NCBI GenBank assembly: GCA_002367285.1
Contig: DFBF01000274.1
Location: 5,141-13,417 of the forward strand
Source: Rhodobacteraceae bacterium UBA3087
GTDB lineage: Bacteria > Pseudomonadota > Alphaproteobacteria > Rhodobacterales > Rhodobacteraceae
DNA length: 8,277 nt
Reading direction: 5' to 3'
Every line of letters begins with the position of its first letter. Positions within the stretch are counted from its first letter, which is position 1. Shown in pieces: positions 1 through 5,970 of this stretch. Made by a program: the position numbers and the translations under genes. The notes beneath the pieces were generated by a model. It ran no database searches. It was not told where the DNA came from and saw nothing but the letters and a program-made list of their open reading frames with translations.

Positions 1-21
1 CTGAAATCGCCCCCATGACCG

Positions 22-35
22 TTGATCTGGGTCAA
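22..35. promoter_or_regulatory. FNR/FnrL-type binding site
   Basis: The 14-mer TTGATCTGGGTCAA reads TTGACCCAGATCAA on the other strand. It fits the established FNR-family consensus TTGAY-N4-RTCAA with both half-sites intact. In Rhodobacterales such boxes bind FnrL, the oxygen-sensing Fe-S regulator, upstream of genes for high-affinity oxidases, haem synthesis and microaerobic metabolism. It lies 54 bp beyond the 3' end of the leftward gene ending at 89, so it is unlikely to control that gene. A leftward gene starting beyond the left edge is the likely target (inference). A minus-strand ATG at 16-14 sits only 5 bases from the box and has no ribosome binding site, so it is probably not that gene's start. 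Confidence 0.7.
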
Positions 36-41
36 GGACCA

Positions 42-60
42 TGCCGGCCATGCACCGGCA
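42..60 (-). terminator. Possible hairpin downstream of the hydrolase-like gene
   Basis: A perfect inverted repeat, TGCCGG and CCGGCA separated by 7 bases, lies about 28 bases past the stop codon of the leftward gene ending at 89. There is no T-run on either side, so it is not a canonical intrinsic terminator. It may serve as a weak terminator or an mRNA 3'-end structure, or be a chance palindrome in GC-rich DNA. Confidence 0.25.
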
Positions 61-88
61 GCAAGGGCCAGGCCACCGGATCAGGATA

Positions 89-1060
89 TCACAGGGTTGG
101 TGGGCCCTCGTTCGGGGTCATCAGATCAAGCTGTTGCTCGGCCTGGTCGCGGGCCCGGCGGAACCGGGGCGCATTCATGCGTTCGACCACCGAGTTGCCC
201 AACATGCGCACCAGACGGGGGCGTTCGGCGGATTGCAACTGTGCCAGCAGGCCGCGCAGATAGGGCAGGTGGCTGCGTCGCGCGCGATAGGCGCGGTGGA
301 ATTCATGCGCGCTCAGCGTGCCTTCGCCGGCGCTTTCGATCATCGCGGGCAGCACGCCCATGCGCCATAGATCGGCCTCTAGGTCCACGCCCAGATGGCG
401 ACAGCGCAGTTTCGTGACGTTTGAACGGGTAAACAGCGCGGCATGCATTGCGTCCAGCGTCTGGTCGGGATCATACAGCACAAAGACCTGATCGGCGGCC
501 TCGACCATGTCGGGACCATAACCATAGCGGTCGGTAAACGAGGTGCGGCGCATGTTGGCAAAGCGGCGGTCCCATTCGGTGACGCGCGGGTCCAGCGTGG
601 CCTGGGGTTGTACGGCGATGACGGTCGCGCCGGGGGCCACGACGCTGAAGGCGGCGGCGGCGTATCCGCACATGCCTGCGCCATAAAACACCACGCGGTC
701 GAAATCTTCGAAGAACCCGTCATCAACCAGCCGGTCGAAATAGCCATAAACGGCGCGGTCGCGAAACCAGCTGTCTTCATGGGCCATGATGCACAGGTTG
801 GACCAGCCGTTGTGCTCGACCAGTTCCCAGCCCAGGGGTTCGTGGCTGTCGGACCCGTCGCGGATGCTGTTGATGGTTTCAAAGGTGACGATCAGGATCG
901 GGCCTTCGTCGGTCAGAATGCTGGAGTGGCGCGCGCCGACCGGTTCGAAATAGCCGCGCTCTTCGCCCATGTCCTCGATCTGGGCCAACCAGTCTTCGTG
1001 GCTGGCCTCGGCCAAATCCGCTGTCGGGCCTGCTTTTGCGTCCATGACGTCTTCGGGCAT
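89..1060 (-). CDS. Alpha/beta-hydrolase-like protein lacking the nucleophile serine
   Basis: A 323-residue protein of unknown function, probably cytoplasmic (no signal peptide or membrane segment). The ATG at 1060 is chosen because GGAG lies 7 bases before it; an in-frame ATG at 1111 would add 17 residues but has no good ribosome binding site. The centre looks like an alpha/beta-hydrolase elbow: a hydrophobic strand (R122-Y126), then G127-A-G-M-C-G-Y133 and an Ala-rich helix. Families of this fold normally have G-x-S-M-G-G-Y; here Gly129 replaces the nucleophilic Ser and Cys131 replaces a Gly. A second strand ending in LYDPDQ (195-200) resembles the segment carrying the catalytic acid. The last 100 residues are Arg-rich helices. 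From memory, relatives in Rhodobacterales are often labelled phosphoadenosine phosphosulfate reductase, but I see no CysH-type motif such as the C-terminal ECGLH, so I do not support that name. It follows the glycan operon after a 134-bp gap and may be co-transcribed with it. Confidence 0.85.
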   Translation of the reverse strand: MPEDVMDAKAGPTADLAEASHEDWLAQIEDMGEERGYFEPVGARHSSILTDEGPILIVTFETINSIRDGSDSHEPLGWELVEHNGWSNLCIMAHEDSWFRDRAVYGYFDRLVDDGFFEDFDRVVFYGAGMCGYAAAAFSVVAPGATVIAVQPQATLDPRVTEWDRRFANMRRTSFTDRYGYGPDMVEAADQVFVLYDPDQTLDAMHAALFTRSNVTKLRCRHLGVDLEADLWRMGVLPAMIESAGEGTLSAHEFHRAYRARRSHLPYLRGLLAQLQSAERPRLVRMLGNSVVERMNAPRFRRARDQAEQQLDLMTPNEGPPTL

Positions 1061-1103
1061 CTTCCGTCTCCAATTCCAAGCCCCTCGCCGGGCTGGACAT
1101 CCG

Positions 1104-1117
1104 TTTACCAATGTAAA
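1104..1117. promoter_or_regulatory. Inverted repeat, possible operator upstream of the hydrolase-like gene
   Basis: TTTAC-CAAT-GTAAA is a perfect 5-bp inverted repeat with a 4-base centre. Flanking CCG and CGG add three more pairs if one G (1118) bulges. It lies 44 bp upstream of the ATG at 1060, inside the 134-bp gap (1061-1194) after the glycan operon. That position suits an operator or 5'-leader element for a separate promoter of the hydrolase-like gene. I see no convincing -35/-10 pair and no clear terminator in the gap, so transcription may simply read through. Confidence 0.3.
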
Positions 1118-1194
1118 GCGGGCTGGATTGGGGGCGCAATGGGGCGAAACGGTGGAAAATGCTTAACAGGGGGTGAACTGTTTCCAACCCGTGA

Positions 1195-2241
1195 TCAATT
1201 CCGGGGGTTTCCCTTGGATTGCTGCGCAAAGCCGAACAGAAACCGGGCCCGGTCCAGCGGTACGGGCTGGGCAGGTGGCGACATCAGAAGGCGACCATAG
1301 AGCGCACGGAAAGGGTCCTGCGCCATCAAGGTCCGAAAGCGATTCTGTCGCCAGGCCACGGCCTGGGCATGCAGATCGGCCAGGGTCTGGTCGGCGCGCA
1401 GGCGACCCAGATGGGTGTCGCGCAGGGCGTCACAGGCGCGAATGGACCGGTCCTGAACCTGGCACCAGTTGCGTTCAGACCAGTAATCCAATCCCAGGCT
1501 GTCGCCGCCATGCACGGCCCGCCCCCGGTCGCGTTTCACGATATAGCTTTCCATAGCCCCCAGCGCATAGTGGTTCAGCTGGGCCAGCGCGATGTTCGAG
1601 CGGCCAAAGGGCGAAAAGATCTGTTGCCGCCGAAAACGGGCCTCCAGCTCGCGCCCCTCGCCGTCAAACCAGCGCGTGGCGTCGGCCTTGCCACCCACCG
1701 GGCTGCGCGGGCGGTGCACGCCCAGTTTGCGATACGCCCCCGTATTGCGATACAGCGTCTTGAACATGAAGGCGCGCCAGGGCCAGTACATGACGGCAGG
1801 GGCGGCGCGATCAAAGATCTCGGTCACCGGGCGGTCCTGGAACCGTTCGACACCCGCATTGCCAAACAGCCGCCAGGTCAGGGTGATGGCGTCAGCATCA
1901 GGCAGGGTGGCGATCAGCGCGTCCAGCGTGTGATCCCCCACATGGATGTTGACGAATTCGTCGATGTCCAAGGTCATCAGCCAATCGGCGTTTTTGACCA
2001 GAGAATGCTTGTCGGCGATCTTCATTGCCGTCCATTGCACACCGCCTTCGTGGGGGCCGTCATTGCGGATATGGGTCAGCTCGCCCATCGCCGCAAGCCG
2101 GTCCAGCATTGCATCGGTGCCGTCGTCGCAGTCATTGGAGAACACAAGGAAATCGGTGAACCCGATGCCCCGATGATGGGCCAGCCATTCCAGCAGAAAC
2201 GCACCTTCGTTTCTGACACACAGAACGGCCAGTTTGCTCAT
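1195..2241 (-). CDS. GT2-family glycosyltransferase (Glyco_tranf_2_4 type)
   Basis: A 348-residue cytoplasmic glycosyltransferase, expected to move a sugar from a nucleotide-sugar donor to an unknown acceptor. It opens with the family's first strand and loop (LAVLCVRNEG, 4-13), then SNDCDDGT (35-42) and the metal/donor-binding D92-I-D94-E-F motif. Next come WRLFGNAGVERF and, further on, LNHYALGAMESY. No membrane helix is visible, unlike processive GT2 synthases. The ATG at 2241 overlaps the preceding methyltransferase stop as ATGA and has AAGGA 8 bases upstream; an in-frame TTG at 2250 is possible but less likely. It is the last gene of the five-gene glycan operon. It resembles the GT half of the 777-residue fusion (shared WRLFG, RGRA and YW blocks) more than the first GT of the operon, which suggests a local duplication. 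Donor and acceptor cannot be read from the sequence. Confidence 0.92.
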   Translation of the reverse strand: MSKLAVLCVRNEGAFLLEWLAHHRGIGFTDFLVFSNDCDDGTDAMLDRLAAMGELTHIRNDGPHEGGVQWTAMKIADKHSLVKNADWLMTLDIDEFVNIHVGDHTLDALIATLPDADAITLTWRLFGNAGVERFQDRPVTEIFDRAAPAVMYWPWRAFMFKTLYRNTGAYRKLGVHRPRSPVGGKADATRWFDGEGRELEARFRRQQIFSPFGRSNIALAQLNHYALGAMESYIVKRDRGRAVHGGDSLGLDYWSERNWCQVQDRSIRACDALRDTHLGRLRADQTLADLHAQAVAWRQNRFRTLMAQDPFRALYGRLLMSPPAQPVPLDRARFLFGFAQQSKGNPRN

Positions 2242-2975
2242 GCGCGCCAATCCTTGCGGAAGGTCACGACCTTTTTGTCCGACAACAGCGGGTAATAGGT
2301 CAACCCGGCGCCGTGCATGGCGTCAAACACCGCGCGCACGCCGACCTCTCCGATCCATTGCGGGTGCAGTTCGACCACCGCGGCGCGCAGGCCCGACAGG
2401 TCGGCGGCGGGCAGCAAAGCGGCCTCGGCCCCTTCGATGTCACAGACCAGAACGGTGGGTTTGATGTCGCGAAACGCCTGTTTGATGTTGCGCACTTCGA
2501 TGGTTTCGACCGAGGTCACCGGGCTTTTTTCACCCTTCGGATTTTCCTGCATCGACGAGGCGACAAAATTCTCGCGCACATAGAACTTGGCGCTGCCTTT
2601 GCGCGGGCCCAACAGGGCGTTGTGCACGGTCACATTCTGCACGTCATTGGCGGTGTGGGCGTCATGAATATAGGGGATCATGGCCGGGTTGGCCTCAAAC
2701 GCATGGACCTCGCGCACACCCAGATTGGCGGTCATAAAGGTCGACATATATCCCATGCCTGCGCCCAGCTCGATCACCACATCTTCGGGGCGCACCAGCG
2801 ATTTCACCGCCTCGACCTCGCGTTTTTCATATTCGCCGCGCCGCAACATGCGCCGTTTGCGCGGATTGATCACCCGGGGGTCATACGGGAATTTCATGCC
2901 GCGCGACCGGATGAATTTCGGCAGATCGTCGTCCTGCATCATGTCTTTCATCTTCTTGCCCTTTCGATCCGCCAT
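2238..2975 (-). CDS. FkbM-family SAM-dependent methyltransferase
   Basis: A 245-residue Rossmann-fold methyltransferase. Motif I for S-adenosylmethionine is VIELGAGMGY (67-76), followed by a strand ending in the acidic residue that holds the ribose (F93-E94). The FkbM hallmark is VCDIEGAE (177-184), then a VVELHP strand (200-205). FkbM enzymes usually methylate hydroxyls of sugars or polyketides, so here the likely substrate is a sugar of the glycan made by the neighbouring glycosyltransferases (inference). The N-terminal 50 residues are basic and Met-rich (MADRKGKKMK). The ATG at 2975 follows the fusion gene's stop by 5 bases, with GGAAAG 9 bases upstream inside the preceding gene; Met9 at 2951 is an alternative start. 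The 3' end overlaps the next GT start by 4 bases (ATGA), implying coupled translation. FkbM members are common in marine alphaproteobacterial surface-glycan loci. Confidence 0.92.
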   Translation of the reverse strand: MADRKGKKMKDMMQDDDLPKFIRSRGMKFPYDPRVINPRKRRMLRRGEYEKREVEAVKSLVRPEDVVIELGAGMGYMSTFMTANLGVREVHAFEANPAMIPYIHDAHTANDVQNVTVHNALLGPRKGSAKFYVRENFVASSMQENPKGEKSPVTSVETIEVRNIKQAFRDIKPTVLVCDIEGAEAALLPAADLSGLRAAVVELHPQWIGEVGVRAVFDAMHGAGLTYYPLLSDKKVVTFRKDWRA

Positions 2976-2980
2976 GGCGA

Positions 2981-5314
2981 TCAGCTTTCCATGTCCAGCG
3001 CCAGCGCATAGGCGACGCGTTCCAGCTCGGTCAGTTCAGTTTCCAGCGCCTGGGCATAGAGGTCCTGAAACTCCTCCATCCCATGCAATTCCGCCGCCTT
3101 GGCCTGGTGCCAGGCAACCCCACCTGCGTGCAGCTCACGCAAGGCTTTGTCCTGCAACAGACGGCCCAGCTCGGCGCGCACACGTGGGATGTTGCGTTTG
3201 ATCGTCACGTCCTTGTTGCCGCCCCAATCCATGCGCACCCAGTAGTTGATGCCGATGGATCGATCCACATGCAGCGCGCGGCCGCGTTGGCGTTTGATCA
3301 GGAAACTTTCCGCAGATCGCAGCGCGTAATGGTTCAATTGCAACAGGTCATATCCGACCGTGCCCAACGACGAGCGCCAGCCCTTTTCCTTGACCTCATC
3401 GCCCATCACCTGGCCCGATCCATTGACCCATTGCACCTTGGGCTCGAACCCCTCGCGCAGTTTGTTGGGGCGGTGACAGCTGATCTTTTCATAGGCGCCG
3501 ATGTTCTTCATCATCGTCTTGAAGCCCCAGACCGTATGCGGTTTCGGACAGTATTTCGGCGCAGCCTGATCGAATTGTTCGATCACCAACTCGTCCTTGA
3601 ACCGATTGACGCCATTGTATCCAAACAGCCGCCAGGTCATGGCGACGTTGGTCGCGTCCGGCACCCGGTCAAAGAAGTCCTGCAACGTGCCATTGCCACA
3701 GCGCACGTTGATGAATTCATCCACGTCGATATGGATCACCCATTCGGCGTTCTTGATGACATCTTCCTTCAACGACTGGTTCAGCGCGTATTGCTGGGGC
3801 GAATTGCCCTTCCAGTTGTCGTTGTTGCGGTGTTGCAGCACGCCCATGTCCTGCAAATGGTCCAACAGCTCGCTTGTGCCGTCCGAACAATCGTTGGTGT
3901 AGATAATGAAATGATCCACCCCCATGGCGCGATGATAGGCGACCCATTCGACGATATAGGGCGCTTCGTTTTTCATGCAGCCGACAATGACATTGCCGCT
4001 GTTTCCCTTGGGCAATTTGCGCAGGGGCACTTCGGTATAGGCGGCGGCCAGGTCTTCTTCGTTCACGCGCCCGATGCGGTTGTGCGGCGCAAAACGGCCC
4101 CCTTTCAATTCATGAAAGTTTTCCTTGGCGCGTGGCGTCATCAGACGTTCGGCGACAGGGGTCAGGCCGCTTTTCGACGCTGTTTTTTCAGGCGTGATAC
4201 TGTCCTTGGCATCCGCGCGCAGCGTCTGTCGGGTGACGATGTCGATCCGGGGTAGGAAGGCGGCGACATATTGCGTCGCGCGAAAGCCTTTGGTCGGGTC
4301 AGGCTCTGTCCAGGGCTTGCCAGCCCTATCACGTTTCAAACATTTACCGGGTAACTTATGCGTCTTCGTCAGGGTCTTATTGTCTTTTTCGAACCTTTTC
4401 GAAAATTCGGCCAAGGTGCCGGTGTCTGTCGGCGTGCCGCCCACGGCGATTTCGGTCATGAACCGTTTCCACAGTTGGCGCGGGATGATACGCCCCTTTT
4501 CCAGCAGCTTGACCAGCACCTCGTTCAACAGACGCGCACGGGTCAGCCATTCGCCGGCCGGGGCCTGCGGGATCTTGCCCTTGGGCGCCTTGCCGATATT
4601 GGGTTTCACGCCAAACGCGTTGCGGATTTCATCGGTCAGCGCGGATGAGAAGAACAGCTCTTCATCATAGGCGCGCAGGGACATGGTGCCCTTGCCGAAC
4701 ACGCCCTCCCAGGCCGCCACAGTTGCCGGATAGTCCAGCCAGAATGGCACGCCCTGGATTTCCGGGTGGCTCAGCAGGGCAGGGTTCACGTCCTCCCAGC
4801 TTTTCAACGCCGCCTTGCGGAAATCCTTTTGTGTCATGGACATCTCACGCGACAAAGGCGCGGTGCGGCCCGACAGCACGGCCCAGTCATAATGGCGCGA
4901 CATGACGCGGGCCTGTTCGTCCACATGGGCGACGATGCGGATGTCATCAGACAGGGGCAGCAGCATGGCGCGCAGCCGTTCCAGTTCGGATTTCTGGCTG
5001 AGCATGCACAGTTGCGAGGCCGACAGGATCAACACATCGGGATTGTGTTTGGCGACCTCCCCGGCCAAATCACGTGCCACATCGGCGCGCAGTTTTTCCT
5101 GGCTGGGACCGTCGGCAAAGCCGCGATTGAACCGCAGAATGTCGGGCCGATCCGCGTCGGTCACGGCCATATACAGCCGCGTATGGTTCTTGCGCCCCGG
5201 CGTGCGGGGATACAAAACACCCTTGTCGGCCATCTGGTCGCGCTTCATGTCCAGCACGTCTTGCAACCGCTCGGGGCCGCAGTGCTCCATGCCGATATGG
5301 ATATAAATACGCAT
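2981..5314 (-). CDS. Fusion: degenerate sulfotransferase-like domain plus GT2 glycosyltransferase
   Basis: A 777-residue two-domain protein. Residues 1-235 or so follow a bacterial sulfotransferase fold: IHIGM at the start, KGVLYPRT (31-38), a VLILSAS strand (94-100), and RIVAH (126-130). The PAPS site is broken. The usual PKTGT/S phosphate loop is replaced by E10-H11-C12-G13-P14, losing the Lys. The Arg of the usual Y-L-R-R-Q motif is Asp132, with the conserved Ser eight residues on replaced by Arg140. Residues about 240-440 form a Lys/Pro/Thr-rich linker of unclear fold. Residues 441-770 or so are a complete GT2 domain: GCMKNEA (445-451), TNDCSDGT, the metal motif D530-V-D532-E-F, WRLFGYNGVNRF and LNHYALRSAES. 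Probably the GT half is active and the N-terminal half binds an acceptor or partner (inference). The ATG at 5314 shares one base with the preceding sulfotransferase stop (TGATG), so translation is likely coupled. Confidence 0.9.
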   Translation of the reverse strand: MRIYIHIGMEHCGPERLQDVLDMKRDQMADKGVLYPRTPGRKNHTRLYMAVTDADRPDILRFNRGFADGPSQEKLRADVARDLAGEVAKHNPDVLILSASQLCMLSQKSELERLRAMLLPLSDDIRIVAHVDEQARVMSRHYDWAVLSGRTAPLSREMSMTQKDFRKAALKSWEDVNPALLSHPEIQGVPFWLDYPATVAAWEGVFGKGTMSLRAYDEELFFSSALTDEIRNAFGVKPNIGKAPKGKIPQAPAGEWLTRARLLNEVLVKLLEKGRIIPRQLWKRFMTEIAVGGTPTDTGTLAEFSKRFEKDNKTLTKTHKLPGKCLKRDRAGKPWTEPDPTKGFRATQYVAAFLPRIDIVTRQTLRADAKDSITPEKTASKSGLTPVAERLMTPRAKENFHELKGGRFAPHNRIGRVNEEDLAAAYTEVPLRKLPKGNSGNVIVGCMKNEAPYIVEWVAYHRAMGVDHFIIYTNDCSDGTSELLDHLQDMGVLQHRNNDNWKGNSPQQYALNQSLKEDVIKNAEWVIHIDVDEFINVRCGNGTLQDFFDRVPDATNVAMTWRLFGYNGVNRFKDELVIEQFDQAAPKYCPKPHTVWGFKTMMKNIGAYEKISCHRPNKLREGFEPKVQWVNGSGQVMGDEVKEKGWRSSLGTVGYDLLQLNHYALRSAESFLIKRQRGRALHVDRSIGINYWVRMDWGGNKDVTIKRNIPRVRAELGRLLQDKALRELHAGGVAWHQAKAAELHGMEEFQDLYAQALETELTELERVAYALALDMES

Positions 5315-5970
5315 CAGGAGGCGCGCTCCTCTTCCTTGTTACCGTCGGCCACGTGCCGAGTATTCTCATTCGCCTTGCCCCACCAGGGCAGGTCCAAGCC
5401 CAGGAAATCGCTGACTTTTGTCTGCGCGTCCGGGTCTTCGATGTCATATTCCAGAAAATCGTCCGACCCGTCGAACACACGGCGACAAAAGGCGAAATGC
5501 CCTTCGATCCAGCGAATGCGCTCGGCGTCGGATTTGCCGAACCCTTCGGGCAGGCCGGGGATGGCGTTTTGCGGCAAGCGGCGGCTGCCCAGGTTGGACC
5601 AGCGCCCCATGCTGTCAGACAGTTTCACCGGGTCGCGATGGGTCAGGATGAATTTCGCACCCGGATGGTGGGCGCGGATCGCCGCCAGCAGGCCCCAGTC
5701 CATCTGCGGCCACAGGTTCAATCCCTCGCGCACCACGTCGATTTCGGTGAAGCCATCGAATTCCTCCATCATCGACAGGGGATCGCCGGTCTTGAAGTAC
5801 GCGATATACATCAGCCGCCCGACAAAGGCGCGTTTGATGCGGTCGTCTTTGCTTTGGCCCTTGCGAATGCGCCAGTCGGCGACGTTCAGGCCCGCCTGTT
5901 TCAATGCCTCGCCCAAGGTGGTTGTGCCGGATTTCGGCAGGCCCAGGTTGATGACCTTCAGCCCGCTCAT
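5314..5970 (-). CDS. Sulfotransferase (PAPS-dependent)
   Basis: A 218-residue sulfotransferase that should transfer sulfate from PAPS to a hydroxyl, here probably on a sugar. The 5'-phosphosulfate loop is intact (L11-P-K13-S-G-T-T-T18), as is the 3'-phosphate site: FILTHRDP (107-114) with Arg112 and Ser120 eight residues apart, as in known sulfotransferases. The family-typical FLGLDLP block is at 189-195. It is compact compared with eukaryotic enzymes (about 290 residues) and resembles the short bacterial Sulfotransfer_4-type proteins. There is no signal peptide or membrane segment, so it acts in the cytosol on a precursor. The ATG at 5970 overlaps the stop of the preceding glycosyltransferase as ATGA. 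The last codons are acidic (NKEEERAS) and overlap the ribosome binding site of the fusion gene. It is the only visibly PAPS-competent sulfotransferase in the operon. Confidence 0.93.
   Translation of the reverse strand: MSGLKVINLGLPKSGTTTLGEALKQAGLNVADWRIRKGQSKDDRIKRAFVGRLMYIAYFKTGDPLSMMEEFDGFTEIDVVREGLNLWPQMDWGLLAAIRAHHPGAKFILTHRDPVKLSDSMGRWSNLGSRRLPQNAIPGLPEGFGKSDAERIRWIEGHFAFCRRVFDGSDDFLEYDIEDPDAQTKVSDFLGLDLPWWGKANENTRHVADGNKEEERAS
5316..5330 (-). promoter_or_regulatory. Ribosome binding site inside a small hairpin at an overlapping stop/start
   Basis: On the minus strand AGGAG (5330-5326), the best Shine-Dalgarno for the fusion gene at 5314, is followed by CGCGC and then CTCCT (5320-5316). 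This gives a perfect 5-bp stem with a 5-base loop that hides the binding site. The 3' arm ends in the T of the upstream TGA stop, and the ATG follows directly. A ribosome finishing the sulfotransferase gene would open the stem, so the structure fits translational coupling (inference). The 11-base AGGAG-ATG distance is long for an unfolded site. Confidence 0.5.

Noticed and set aside
89..1060. Phosphoadenosine phosphosulfate reductase (CysH) identity
   Set aside because: No PP-loop or ECGLH-type motif is visible; the core reads as an alpha/beta-hydrolase-like elbow instead.
2239..2250. TTG start at 2250 for the third glycosyltransferase
   Set aside because: The ATG at 2241 has a well-placed AAGGA and forms the ATGA overlap typical of this operon; the TTG would add only three residues.
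1219..2295. A 358-codon open frame on the plus strand opposite the third glycosyltransferase
   Set aside because: It lies wholly antisense to a gene with clear family motifs; its protein is rich in His, Gln and Val with no recognisable domain, the usual shadow of GC-rich coding DNA.
3083..4255. A 390-codon plus-strand open frame opposite the GT half of the fusion
   Set aside because: Same frame relationship and composition as other antisense shadows; no ribosome binding site or known motif.
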